From Natronorubrum sediminis (GTDB lineage: Archaea; Halobacteriota; Halobacteria; Halobacteriales; Natrialbaceae), in assembly GCF_900108095.1 (NCBI RefSeq), contig NZ_FNWL01000001.1:372001-436000 (forward strand): a stretch of DNA of 64,000 nt, written 5' to 3'. The first letter of the stretch is position 1, and each line of letters opens with the position of its first letter. Below, piece after piece: positions 23,544-32,593 of the stretch. A program made the position numbers and the translations under genes. A model generated the notes under the pieces. It ran no database searches and had not been told where the DNA came from. It saw nothing but the letters and a program-made list of their open reading frames with translations.

Positions 23544-24554
23544 TCAGAGATCAGTCAGGTATTCCCGGCGCTGTTCCATTTTCACCTCTTCTGAGCGAGA
23601 ATCGTAGTGCATCGATAGCACCTTTTCCGAGACATTCGCACGGCCCTCAACCGCCTTCATCGGCCAATCTTCCGAGAGCGCGTGCGTGATTCCGCCACGT
23701 CGGAGAGCATGAGGGCTCACCGAAGACGGACACTCCGAAGCGCCGTCATAGCCCGCCGCTGAACACTCATCGACCTCGCGCCCGTGCGGGCACTCTCTTG
23801 TCGGGACACATGGGCGAGTGTACCGATAGCAGTCGCCGCGAAGGGTAGTCGTGTGGGCGCGCCCTTCCGGCGTTGTCACGAGGGGCTCTCGGCTGTGTTT
23901 GTCGGTAACTGCCGGTCGTTGGTGTTTGATCCAGTCGTCCAGCACCTCACAGACGTCTTCAGAGAGTGCGACGAACCGTTCTCCTGTCTCTCCATTCTTC
24001 AATGGCGTTCCAGTCTCTGGTCGGTGGATGACTTCGAGTGCTTGGTTCGATGGATCGTAGTCGACACAATCCAACGCGTGAATCGCACCGACTCGTAGCA
24101 TTGTGTGCCACATTAATTCCAACGCGACGTGGGGCCGAGACGCGTACTCGTATTTCCGCAAATATTCCAAGATCTGTTTGGCTCGCTCTGAGTCCAACAT
24201 TACGCTCCGGATGTTGTCGTTGCCAGTCAGCGTCGGGGACAGCACCTTTGCGTGCAAATCCTGTTCGACGCCATCGATCGATTCCAGCCACTTGATGAAC
24301 ACGCGCAATGTGTCCATCTGGGTTTTCTCGGTGGCTGGTGCAAGATCGCCTTCGACGCGTCGGCAAATGCGGAACTCGTGGAGCTGGCGGCCTGATAGCT
24401 CGTTCAGGTTTTTGATTTCTTTTTGGTTGCACCACCGGATGAAGTGGCCCAGTCGTGAACGATGTGAATAGATCGTTGCCTGGGTTACACTGTTTTCACG
24501 GTCGGCTAAATACAGTTCAAGTGCGTGTTCGGGGTCGATTGGTTCGAGACTCAT
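23544..24554 (-). CDS. Tyrosine recombinase / integrase
   Basis: A 336-residue protein. An N-terminal core-binding domain (ALELYLADRENSVTQATIYSHR) precedes a catalytic domain with HTMLRVGAIHAL (Arg), HALRRGG (H-x-x-R) and MHYDSRS (nucleophilic Tyr). The cysteine-rich loop CVPTRECPHGREVDEC matches that of the 12102 integrase, so both belong to the haloarchaeal SNJ/pHK-like integrase type. It would cut and rejoin an attachment site next to its own 5' end, where att-like cores lie (24658 onward). A truncated duplicate is at 17611. It marks the right end of the accessory region. Confidence 0.94.
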   Translation of the reverse strand: MSLEPIDPEHALELYLADRENSVTQATIYSHRSRLGHFIRWCNQKEIKNLNELSGRQLHEFRICRRVEGDLAPATEKTQMDTLRVFIKWLESIDGVEQDLHAKVLSPTLTGNDNIRSVMLDSERAKQILEYLRKYEYASRPHVALELMWHTMLRVGAIHALDCVDYDPSNQALEVIHRPETGTPLKNGETGERFVALSEDVCEVLDDWIKHQRPAVTDKHSREPLVTTPEGRAHTTTLRGDCYRYTRPCVPTRECPHGREVDECSAAGYDGASECPSSVSPHALRRGGITHALSEDWPMKAVEGRANVSEKVLSMHYDSRSEEVKMEQRREYLTDL

Positions 24555-24589
24555 TAGTCGTATCCACGCGAGTCCCCGTCAGAACCACC

Positions 24590-24898
24590 GTTTTGAGACG
24601 GCCGATTTCGGCAGCCTCACGCCTCAAAGGTCGAGTCGTTCGACAGTCGAACCGGAGCCTGCAGCGCCCATGATTTTGCGACGAACGAACGTGAGGAGTA
24701 AATCATGTCCGCGAGGATTTGAATCAGGGAGCAGCTGTGCTGCGACCGTGGTTCATAATCCTGCAGCGCCCATGTTTCTGTCGCGAACAAAACCGTGAGC
24801 GACAGAACTGGATCGCGAAGGATTTGAACGAGACGAGACGCAGCGCGAACGTCGTGAGCGACCGTCTCGGCGTGGTTCATAATCCTGCAGCGCCTACG
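24590..24898. repeat. Tandem degenerate attachment-site-like repeats
   Basis: Three copies of CCTGCAGCGCC(C/T)A(T/C)G start at 24658, 24760 and 24884. Two longer units also share GCGA-GGATTTGAA (24710-24724 and 24814-24828) and GGTTCATAATCCTGCAG. Units are about 102 and 124 bases. The GGATTTGAAC string is like the reverse complement of a tRNA T-arm, as expected where integrases use tRNA 3' ends, but no complete tRNA is present. I read this as successive integration scars of elements using the same site. Confidence 0.65.
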
Positions 24899-24960
24899 TT
24901 TTCACGACGTTCGAACCCCGTTTTGGTATAAGTGACTGGGTGACGTACTACCGTCAGAGT

Positions 24961-26052
24961 ATGCTTTACGACGATGTTTCTGGGCTCAGCGTCGACATCG
25001 ATGGGTACGCCCTCCAGCGTAACGAGCGAGCGACGTCGAGTGGCTTCGACCGGGTGACAACCACCGTCGTGTTACACGGCGGCGACGAGACCGGAACCGG
25101 CGAGGACGTTACGTACGACAGCGAAGTCCACGACGCGCTGCAGAACGCGCCCGAGGAGTTCTCCATAACCGGTCAGTACACCCTCGAGGAGTTCTCGACG
25201 CACTTGTCGACACAAGCGTTGTTTCTCGGTACCGAACCGGATCAATCGATCTTTCGAAAGTACCGACAGTGGGCGTTCGAAAGCGCCGCGCTTGACCTCG
25301 CCTTGAAACAAGCTGAAACGATGCTCGCCGAGCGTCTCGGTCGGGAGTATCGTCCCGTCAGGTTCGTCGTGAGCACGCGTCTGGACGAGCCACCGACGGG
25401 TGACCGAATCCTCGACTGGCTCGAGCAAGATCCAACTCTCGAGTTCAAACTCGATCCGACGTCGGAGTGGACGGACGACACCGTCTCCCGGCTGGCCGAA
25501 ACCGACGCCGTTCGCGTGCTCGACCTCAAGGGTCAGTACCACGGGACGACCGTCGACCAACCAGCCGATCCGGAGCTTTACGAGCGCGTTATCGACGGTT
25601 TTCCGGAGGCCCTCATCGAAGATCCGGCGCTGACCGACGAGACGCGGCCGGTATTCGAGGGACACGAAGACAGCGTGACGTGGGACTATCCGATCCGAAG
25701 CGTCGAAACCGTCGAGGACCTTCCGTGGGAGCCGACGTGGCTCAATATCAAGCCGTCGCGCTTTGGCTCGCTTCGAGCGCTGTTCGACACGCTCGAGTAC
25801 TGTGAAAACAACGACATACGGATGTACGGTGGCGGTCAGTTCGAACTCGGCGTCGGCCGTGAACACCTCCACGCCATCGCGTCGCTGTTCTATCCGGAGT
25901 CGCCGAACGATATCGCACCGAAGGAGTACAACGAGCCGGAACCGAGCGACGACCTTCCCTCGAGTCCGCTTGCCCCGCCGTCGAGCACTCGCGGACTCGC
26001 GTGGAAGTACGCGGAACCATCCTCACCAGAACCTGCCGAACACGATACCTAA
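24961..26052 (+). CDS. Enolase-superfamily (mandelate racemase / muconate lactonizing enzyme-like) protein
   Basis: A 363-residue protein from ATG 24961 (MLYDDVSGLSVDIDGYAL). A GTG at 24940 is possible, but a tataag box at 24926 favours the later start for a leaderless transcript. An N-terminal capping domain leads to FRKYRQWAFESAALDLALKQ, and a barrel shows VRVLDLKGQY (Asp), ALIEDPAL (Glu), TWDYPIRS (Asp) and WLNIKPSRFGS (Lys). This is the enolase-family metal-site order, although the usual K-x-K is not evident. Reaction unknown; epimerase, dehydratase or lactonizing activity are all possible. It is the first core gene right of the integration scars. Confidence 0.8.
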   Translation: MLYDDVSGLSVDIDGYALQRNERATSSGFDRVTTTVVLHGGDETGTGEDVTYDSEVHDALQNAPEEFSITGQYTLEEFSTHLSTQALFLGTEPDQSIFRKYRQWAFESAALDLALKQAETMLAERLGREYRPVRFVVSTRLDEPPTGDRILDWLEQDPTLEFKLDPTSEWTDDTVSRLAETDAVRVLDLKGQYHGTTVDQPADPELYERVIDGFPEALIEDPALTDETRPVFEGHEDSVTWDYPIRSVETVEDLPWEPTWLNIKPSRFGSLRALFDTLEYCENNDIRMYGGGQFELGVGREHLHAIASLFYPESPNDIAPKEYNEPEPSDDLPSSPLAPPSSTRGLAWKYAEPSSPEPAEHDT

Positions 26053-26288
26053 ACAGAACCGTCCTCACACGATACGCAGACCGCCCCAATACGTCACCAC
26101 GAATCGGACCCAACCGTTCACGCCGGTGAATGACCGTCTTTCAGTGACATTATGGTAAACGTCATTATCGTTCGCACCTCGTGCAGCGAAAATCACCCTC
26201 CGGTAGCGTCGTCGTACTCTACGCCATAACAGATCGAGTGACACTAACGAGAACTTATTTGTTATGGCAGTTACATGCTGCAATCAGT

Positions 26289-26942
26289 ATGGCAACGATC
26301 AATACGGTTCTTATCTCCACATCGTGGATTAAGTCTCTCGTCGGACGTTCAGACGACGAATCTGAATCGAACGACGTACTGTCGGCAGTCGATACCCGAA
26401 TGGGGTTCTATGGCTCGCTCGAAGGTGCGGAAGTGATCGGTCGAAGCCCTCAGTCGTACGTCGAGGCGGGTGAGTCGGTGTCTTCGTACGTCGGAAAACA
26501 GGTGACACACAAACTCTCGGAGTACGGACTCGAGGAAATCGAACCCGAGGAGTGGTATTCACTCGCTATTCCGCTCGCAATGTTGTACGACATGCGAGAC
26601 GAGTACGGTGGTGTCAGAATGCGAAACATGGGTCAAAACGTCCCCGAGCACGTCGAATTCCCGCCGGAACTCACCGAGGTCGAGAACGCGTTGCACGCGA
26701 TCGATCAGGCCTATCAACAGAATCACCGCGGTGACGAAATTGGCTTCTACGAGTTCGAGCTGGACGGCTCCAACGGGGGTATCATGACCTGTGAGACGCC
26801 GTATCCCTGCGAGTTCGATAAAGGACTCATCATGGGTGTCGCGGAGAAGTTCACGGACAATCACGTCGACGTGGAGGAGATCGGAGAACAGTGTCGAGAA
26901 GCTGATGGACAGCGCTGTACGTATCGCGTCGAGTGGATCTAA
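26289..26942 (+). CDS. V4R-like sensor domain protein
   Basis: A 217-residue protein from ATG 26289 (MATINTVLIST). The C-terminus CEFDKGLIMGVAEKF, VDVEEIGEQCREADGQRCTYRVEW follows the V4R pattern (GL-x-G helix, E-x-x-C, then G-x-x-C-x-Y-x-V). V4R domains bind small hydrophobic ligands or metals in regulators. The rest has no recognised domain or membrane segment. It stands alone between the enolase-like gene and the aldehyde dehydrogenase. The 236 bases upstream contain nothing else identifiable. A sensory role is inference. Confidence 0.6.
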   Translation: MATINTVLISTSWIKSLVGRSDDESESNDVLSAVDTRMGFYGSLEGAEVIGRSPQSYVEAGESVSSYVGKQVTHKLSEYGLEEIEPEEWYSLAIPLAMLYDMRDEYGGVRMRNMGQNVPEHVEFPPELTEVENALHAIDQAYQQNHRGDEIGFYEFELDGSNGGIMTCETPYPCEFDKGLIMGVAEKFTDNHVDVEEIGEQCREADGQRCTYRVEWI

Positions 26943-27005
26943 CCCGCTTCGAATCTACTGTTTTCTCAGCGCCCGTTGGTTTCGGTTGTCAGGGCCCCGG
27001 TCGAC

Positions 27006-28517
27006 TCAGTACGGATACTCGCGAGGTTCGCGCTGGACGGAGATCCACTTCAACGTCGTCAGAGTGTCCATAATCCACTCGTCGTTGTACCGCCCCATCC
27101 CCGACGCGCCGACGCCGCCGAACGCGACGTGGGGCTCGTCGTTCAACGGCTGGTCGTTGATGTGGACCATTCCGGTCTCGAGGGCGTCGGCGACGTCGCG
27201 GGCTCGCGCGACGTCACTCGAGTGAACCGAGCCCGACAGCCCGTACTCGGTATCGTTGGCGAGGCGGATTGCCTCCTCGTCGGTTTCGAAGGGGATCACC
27301 GGTGCGACCGGTCCGAAGTGTTCGTTGCACGCTACCGGCATGTCGCTGGTGACTCCCGAAAGCACCGTGGGCTCGACGAACAGGCCGTCGTGGTCGCCAC
27401 CGGCTTCGGCTGTCGCACCGCGCTCGATCGATTTCTCGACGAATCCAACGATTTTGTCCCGCTGACTCTCATTGATGACCGGCCCCACGAGCGCTCCCTC
27501 CTCGAGTGGGTGACCGATGGGGAGCTGTTCGGCACGCTCGGCGAGGCCAGCAACGTACTCGTTGTAGAGCGATTCGTGGACGAGGTGGCGGTTGATCGAG
27601 ATGCACTCCTGACCCTGATGGGTGAACGAGCCGAACGCGCCGGCGTCGATGGCCCGCTCGAGGTCGGCGTCCTCGAGGACGATGTGAGCGTTGTTGCCGC
27701 CGAGTTCCAGTGCGGGCTCCGTGAACGCGCCGACGGCGCGCTGGCCGACGCCGCGGCCGACTTCGGAGGAACCGGTAAAGGACATCACCGAGGGAACCGA
27801 GTGACCCGAAAAGTGGTCGCCGATTTCGTGGCCGTTGCCGGGGACGACGTTCAAGACGCCGTCGGGGAGGCCGGCCTCTTTGAAGATCTTCGCGAGCACG
27901 AGCCCGCCCGTGATAGGGGTGTGTTCGTCGGGTTTGAGGACGACGCTGTTGCCCAGTGCGAGGGCAGGGGCGACGACGCGACTCGAGAGGTACAGCGGGA
28001 AGTTCCATGGCGTGATGACGCCGACGACGCCCGCTGGCTCGCGAACGAGGAAATTCTCTTTGCCCGGCGTGACCGACTCCTTGCGTCGGCCGCCGTCGCG
28101 CATGGCCAATCCGGCGCCGACGTCCATCGTCCCCTGTGCGAGTTGGATTTCGAAGCCGGTTTTCAACTGCACGCCACCACACTCGAGGGCGAACAGCGTC
28201 GCGAGGTCGTCGGCGTACTCGCCGAGGAGTCGGGAAGCTTCGGAGACGATGGCAGCGCGTTCTTGCGGGGGATACTCGGCCCACTCCGATTGGGCGTCGT
28301 CGGCGATGGCGTACGCCTCGTCGACGTCGGCTTCGGTCGCAGCGGGGACCGTAGTCAGCGTCTCCCGAGTCGCCGGATTTTCGACGTCGATGAGGGCGCG
28401 CTCGTCCGCTGGGACCCACTCCCCATCGAGGTACAAGCCGCTCCATCCGCGTTCGGGCGCGATCTCGAGGTCGTCGACGTCGATCCGATCGGCAGAGGAA
28501 TTATCTACGTCTGTCAT
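27006..28517 (-). CDS. NAD(P)-dependent aldehyde dehydrogenase
   Basis: A 503-residue protein of normal family length. The cofactor fold has ITPWNFPLYL, VLKPDEHTPITG and FTGSSEVGRGVG. The general base Glu is in ALELGGNNAHIVLEDAD, the nucleophile Cys in HQGQECISINR, and NEHFGPVAPVIPF and FGGVGASGMGRY follow. It oxidises an aldehyde to an acid. Sequence does not fix the substrate; benzaldehyde- or succinate-semialdehyde-type enzymes are similar. It is monocistronic, with 205 bases upstream holding nothing recognisable. Confidence 0.95.
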   Translation of the reverse strand: MTDVDNSSADRIDVDDLEIAPERGWSGLYLDGEWVPADERALIDVENPATRETLTTVPAATEADVDEAYAIADDAQSEWAEYPPQERAAIVSEASRLLGEYADDLATLFALECGGVQLKTGFEIQLAQGTMDVGAGLAMRDGGRRKESVTPGKENFLVREPAGVVGVITPWNFPLYLSSRVVAPALALGNSVVLKPDEHTPITGGLVLAKIFKEAGLPDGVLNVVPGNGHEIGDHFSGHSVPSVMSFTGSSEVGRGVGQRAVGAFTEPALELGGNNAHIVLEDADLERAIDAGAFGSFTHQGQECISINRHLVHESLYNEYVAGLAERAEQLPIGHPLEEGALVGPVINESQRDKIVGFVEKSIERGATAEAGGDHDGLFVEPTVLSGVTSDMPVACNEHFGPVAPVIPFETDEEAIRLANDTEYGLSGSVHSSDVARARDVADALETGMVHINDQPLNDEPHVAFGGVGASGMGRYNDEWIMDTLTTLKWISVQREPREYPY

Positions 28518-28722
28518 ACTCGGTACTTCTTTGGAATCTGCTTATGTATTTGGTTCCGACATTCACCTCCGATAATCGGACGCAGGCTCCCCAATAGAAC
28601 GTCTCAATTATAGGAGCACTACGAATCGGTGAGTGATCACGAGACGTCGTACCTCGAGCGATAGGTCACTTCCCTACCAATCCGGCGCAAAGGCGATATC
28701 ATCTCGCCACGAGGATGAATAC

Positions 28723-28959
28723 ATGGGGTCGCCAACCGAACAACTATGGGTCAGTCCGCGGGTCAAACGCGAACTCGAGGTTCGGAAACGACACGGTGAG
28801 TGCGACAACGACGTGCTCGAGCGACTGCTCGCCGAGACGACGGCCGGCAAGTTCGGAGACGGGTTCGGGCGGTGGTCGGCTGATCACGCCGAGTACGTTC
28901 GTGCGGGGCGAGAGACGATGGACGCGAAACGACTGCGGTGGGAACGCGAGAGCAGGTGA
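28723..28959 (+). CDS. Small haloarchaeal protein, putative ribbon-helix-helix-like
   Basis: A 78-residue protein from ATG 28723 (MGSPTEQLWVSPRVKRELEVRK). LWVSPRVKRELEVRKRHGECDNDVLERLL has the strand then two helices of antitoxin-type ribbon-helix-helix DNA-binding domains. The C-terminal part (ADHAEYVRAGRETMDAK) is helical. No adjacent toxin gene is present, so it is an orphan. Longer in-frame starts upstream add implausible residues. Confidence 0.6.
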   Translation: MGSPTEQLWVSPRVKRELEVRKRHGECDNDVLERLLAETTAGKFGDGFGRWSADHAEYVRAGRETMDAKRLRWERESR

Positions 28960-29129
28960 ACGGTGGTTCGCGCGGTCGGAGTTACGTGGACGTGAAACGT
29001 AAAGCGACGAACCATATTCGCGTTCGTTGTCCGTGTCTGCCTCCGGCTACCGATGGGTCACTTCGTGGGTAGGTTTCTCACAAAAACGAGAGCGTTCGTA
29101 CTCGAAAAGACTCGAGTAACTATGGTCGA

Positions 29130-29348
29130 TCAATCCGACGGCCGCGGAATCGCCGCGCCGCCTGCCTCTGATGGATCGCTCTCGGTTGGAGCCTCCACCC
29201 GCCGGAAATCGCCGTCTCCGCAGGTACACTCCTCGGAGACGCCGATGGGTCTAATCGTCCCGTCGGGCTGTTGCTCGGAGACGAACACCGATTCACAGGC
29301 GCGACACACTGCAACGATCCTCGTCACCGATTCTGATTGGCTCATCAT
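29130..29348 (-). CDS. Small zinc-finger-like protein
   Basis: A 72-residue protein starting MMSQSES at 29348, or three bases later. VCRACESVFVSEQQPDG and VSEECTCGDGDF give CxxC and CTC pairs, the arrangement of the many small haloarchaeal zinc-finger proteins. Acidic tail. No operon partner. Function unknown; small size lowers certainty. Confidence 0.6.
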   Translation of the reverse strand: MMSQSESVTRIVAVCRACESVFVSEQQPDGTIRPIGVSEECTCGDGDFRRVEAPTESDPSEAGGAAIPRPSD

Positions 29349-29602
29349 CAAAGATGACGCGACGGATAGGGATCACCATTGTTCCAATGTGTGTTGGCTC
29401 CTCCGACTGAATCGCCACGTGTTCACCACCAACGTTCGGGGCGCCAGTCCGCTCGAGCCCCATCCAGGTCTCCGCCGAAACTTCGGCCTCGTTCCCTCGT
29501 GTTCGATGCGTGCCTTGCACAGGCCCCACCAAGAACGATACTCCGGTGACACGTACTCTGTGTGGATCTCATGGTCGATGCCGAGTCCACGAACGGTGGC
29601 GA

Positions 29603-31303
29603 ATGGGTCGACGAGCGTCGGTGCGGACCAGCCAACACAGAGCAGTGACGGGGTTGAGCTACCGACTCGTCGTTTACGCCGGTTCGTTCGTCGTGCTCAC
29701 AGTCATCTACGCGATCGGATACCAGTGGGGAATGGCGACGCTCGAGGGCGAAAGTCGGTCGTGGTACCACGCACTCGAGGTGGTCATTCAGTCCATGACA
29801 ACGACGGGGTACGGACAGGATGCGCCGTGGGAAACGCTCGAAATGACGGCGTTCATGGTCCTTATTCAGTCGACCGGAATTGCCTACATCTTCGTGGCGG
29901 TGCCGTTGTTCTTCGTGCCGTGGCTCCAGACGCTCGTCGAACCGACGCCACCGTCGGACGTCGCGGAACTCGACGATCACGTCGTCGTGGTTGGATACAC
30001 GCCCCTTTGTGAGTCTCTCGTGGACGAACTTCGAGCGAGCGGGACCGACTACGTCGTCCTCGAGGCCGACGAAGAGCGCGCCCAGTCGCTCTACGAGGAC
30101 GGCCTCGTCGTCTTGCACGGTGATCCGGCTTCGGAAGCGACGCTCGAAGATGCACAGGTCGACGACGCGCTCGCGGTCGTCGTCGACGCCTCGGAGACCG
30201 AACACATCAGCTCGGTCATCGAACTCACCCGTCGCGACGAGGAGCCGCGGGTGCTCGCGCTCGTCGTCGATCCCGAGGATTCTCGGTACTTGCGCTATGC
30301 CGGGGTTGAGGAAGTCATCTCACCGAAACACCGGCTCGGAAAAGCGCTCGGCGACAAAGTCAGACCGGTCGTCGACATCGACCTCGAGGACGCCGCTGAA
30401 ACCGACGCCACGTCGACTGCCGAGTTTGACGAGGATCTTCGTCTGCGCGAATTCCCACTCGACGATACCAGCGAGTTCTACGGGGAGCCACTCTCGAACT
30501 GCAGGCGACTCGAGTCCGTGGGCGTGACGATCCTCGGCGCGTGGGTGCGCGGCGACTTCCTTCGATCCCTGCCGGCCGACGTGCACGTCGACGAGAACAC
30601 TACTCTATTGATCGCCGGGACGCCGGACACGCTCGAGTCCGTTACTGCAGAAACCGATCTACGCGGGTCGTCGTACCGACCCCAGCGCGAACCGGTCGTC
30701 GTCGCCGGAACCGGAACGGTCGGCGCGTCCGTCATCGGCACGCTCGCTCGCTCCGATATCGACACCACCGTTCTCGATATCCACGACGGCGATATCGTCG
30801 ATGTCGTCGGCGACGCAACGACGGAAGACGGACTGCTCGCAGCGGGTGTCCGCGACGCCGGAACGTTGATTCTCGCGCTCGGCGACGATATCACGACACT
30901 CCTCGCGACATTGGTCGCTCGCGAACTCAACCCCGACCTCGAGATTCTCGCGGGCGTCGCTCGGACGGGAAACGTCGTCCGACTCCGCGATGCCGGGGCA
31001 AACTACACGCTCGGCCTGTCGAACGTCGCCGGTCGTATGCTCGCGCTCCGAATCTTCGAGTACGAGACGATGACGTTCAGCGACCAACTTCAAATTCGAA
31101 CCGTCGAGATTGCTGCGTCACTCGACGGGTCACTCGAGGGCGAAACGATCGGACAACAGACCGGCTGTGTCGTGATTGCACTCGAAGGCGACGGCGGCCT
31201 GCGTCCGACGCGCGAGGGAGAGTCGTTCGCACCAACCGATCGTCTCGTCGTCGCTGGGACCGAAGAGGAGATCGAACGGCTTCGAAAGCGAGTGGGGAGC
31301 TAA
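29603..31303 (+). CDS. Potassium channel with two cytoplasmic RCK (TrkA) domains
   Basis: About 566 residues from ATG 29603; the frame opens further upstream, but that part reads as noise. Two membrane helices (LVVYAGSFVVLTVIYAIGY and FMVLIQSTGIAYIFVAVPL) flank the selectivity filter MTTTGYGQD. The first TrkA-N fold begins HVVVVGYTPLCESLVDEL and a second begins PVVVAGTGTVGASVIG, each followed by a TrkA-C-like domain. It passes K+ across the cytoplasmic membrane, gated by nucleotide or Ca2+ at the RCK domains, and matters for salt balance in a haloarchaeon. It is followed by the DUF2270 gene 54 bases away. Confidence 0.9.
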   Translation: MGRRASVRTSQHRAVTGLSYRLVVYAGSFVVLTVIYAIGYQWGMATLEGESRSWYHALEVVIQSMTTTGYGQDAPWETLEMTAFMVLIQSTGIAYIFVAVPLFFVPWLQTLVEPTPPSDVAELDDHVVVVGYTPLCESLVDELRASGTDYVVLEADEERAQSLYEDGLVVLHGDPASEATLEDAQVDDALAVVVDASETEHISSVIELTRRDEEPRVLALVVDPEDSRYLRYAGVEEVISPKHRLGKALGDKVRPVVDIDLEDAAETDATSTAEFDEDLRLREFPLDDTSEFYGEPLSNCRRLESVGVTILGAWVRGDFLRSLPADVHVDENTTLLIAGTPDTLESVTAETDLRGSSYRPQREPVVVAGTGTVGASVIGTLARSDIDTTVLDIHDGDIVDVVGDATTEDGLLAAGVRDAGTLILALGDDITTLLATLVARELNPDLEILAGVARTGNVVRLRDAGANYTLGLSNVAGRMLALRIFEYETMTFSDQLQIRTVEIAASLDGSLEGETIGQQTGCVVIALEGDGGLRPTREGESFAPTDRLVVAGTEEEIERLRKRVGS

Positions 31304-31357
31304 CCACTGGCACGTCCCAGTAGAAGTGTGTTGTGTGTGGACATCGAACAAGTAAAT

Positions 31358-32059
31358 ATGGCCGACGGGGAAGCCGACTTCGATCCCGAAGAACCCGAGG
31401 AGAAAGAGATTGGCCGCGAAATGGTCGACGAAAGCACCGGCCTCGGCTCGGTCGCCGCCCACCTCTATCGAGGTGAGATGGAACGGACAGTCGAGTGGCG
31501 AAGCCGCCTCGATACGACGACGAACTGGGCGGTGACGGTGATGTCGGCCATCGTCGCCTACGCCTTCTCCGGCGAGGTCTCACACGCAGTCATCCTCGCT
31601 GGACTAATCATGGGAACCGTCTTCTTGTTCATCGAGGCGCGTCGGTTCCGCGATTACGACATCTGGCGCTCACGCGTCAGAGTCCTCCAGGAGAACCTCT
31701 TCGCGAACGCGCTCGATCCCTCCGAGGGAATCGAACGGGACGCGTGGCGCGAGGAACTGAGCGAGGACTATCGCGACCCCGAGAGCAAAATCAGCTACCG
31801 TGGTGCGTTTAGCCACCGGCTTCGACGGGTCTACCTCCCGTTGATGACAGCGATGTTACTCGGCTGGATTTTTCACATCTGGTCGTTCAACCCCGACGAA
31901 CCGTTCCTCGAGAGCGCGGCCTTACCCGGTGTCGAGGGAACGACCGTCGTTGCCGCCGTTGCCGTCTACTACGTCACGTTGTTGGTGTTGGCCATCCCGC
32001 TGTCCTCGAAAGAACGGGGCGAATCCGGCAGCGCAGAACACGGCGACCTCGAGGAGTGA
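31358..32059 (+). CDS. DUF2270 family membrane protein
   Basis: A 233-residue protein from ATG 31358 (MADGEADFDPEEPEEKE). A strongly acidic N-terminus is followed by AAHLYRGEMERTVEWRSRLDTTTNWA, a DUF2270 signature. Membrane segments are AVTVMSAIVAYAFS and AVILAGLIMGTVFLFIEARR, then PLMTAMLLGWIFHIW and TTVVAAVAVYYVTLLVLAIPL. RRFRDYDIWRSRVRVLQENL between them is typical. Function unknown. It sits 54 bases after the K+ channel gene on the same strand, so may be co-transcribed. Confidence 0.88.
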   Translation: MADGEADFDPEEPEEKEIGREMVDESTGLGSVAAHLYRGEMERTVEWRSRLDTTTNWAVTVMSAIVAYAFSGEVSHAVILAGLIMGTVFLFIEARRFRDYDIWRSRVRVLQENLFANALDPSEGIERDAWREELSEDYRDPESKISYRGAFSHRLRRVYLPLMTAMLLGWIFHIWSFNPDEPFLESAALPGVEGTTVVAAVAVYYVTLLVLAIPLSSKERGESGSAEHGDLEE

Positions 32060-32157
32060 ACCGGGCAATTGGTCTCCGTGTTCGGTGGCGCGTATCCCGA
32101 CGCCTGCTTCGAAATTCGGGAGGCGAAAGACCCTTACGTCCCACTCGTCTACGTACG

Positions 32158-32465
32158 GGTGGATAGGTCGGGCAGTTTGGCCCTGCTCGTCACCCGCGCT
32201 ATGGTCATTAGCGGGGACCGAACACCGCGGGCGTCCGGTCAGACCGACCGGGGCCTCGGGAGCCAACAGAGAAGCCTCGTCCGTCGGGGACAGCGGTCCA
32301 CGGTGGCCGTCCGCAGGGACGTCCCAGCGTGGTTAGCCGGCGACAGCCCATCAGGCGCGGAAGCGAGCAGTGGACCGCCGGACACCTGTCGCTCGACGGG
32401 TTGCGGGGTGGAGAAGGCAACCGGGATTCCCCCGGTCGGAACGCCGGGCAATCGCGGCCTCCACA
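32158..32465 (+). ncRNA. ffs: Signal recognition particle (7S) RNA
   Basis: Helix 8 is recognisable as AUCAGGCGCGGAAGCGAGCAG (32350-32370), with its GGAA tetraloop and the conserved asymmetric loop that bind SRP54. The ends can pair: GUGGA at 32159-32163 with UCCAC at 32460-32464. The long helix 5 can be drawn between GACCGGGG near 32240 and CCCCCGGUCGG near 32430. The 5' domain has AGGUCGGGCAG and CUCGUCACCCGC for helices 2-4. The length of about 308 is normal for archaeal SRP RNA. A TATA-like cttacgt at 32133 lies about 25 bases ahead. It targets membrane and secreted proteins to the translocon. End coordinates are approximate. Confidence 0.85.
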
Positions 32466-32593
32466 TTCATACCGTATTCATCCTTCTCAGCGACGCTGCC
32501 CGTCGAATCAGCTGGGCTTCCTCGTCGTTGAATTTTTCGTGGACCCGACAGCAATGAAAACACTTAGGGCGTTTCTGTCGGTCCACTCACCCA

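Noticed and set aside
24708-24830. tRNA genes suggested by GGATTTGAAC strings
   Set aside because: Neither copy has an acceptor, anticodon or D arm; only a T-arm-like string is present.
26976-28613. A 545-codon plus-strand frame
   Set aside because: It lies antisense to the aldehyde dehydrogenase gene and is open only because of high GC third positions; it shows no domain.
32158-32465. RNase P RNA, because of the nearby RNase P protein gene
   Set aside because: The GCGCGGAAGCGAGCAG helix and end pairing are those of SRP RNA; no RNase P P4-type motif is seen.
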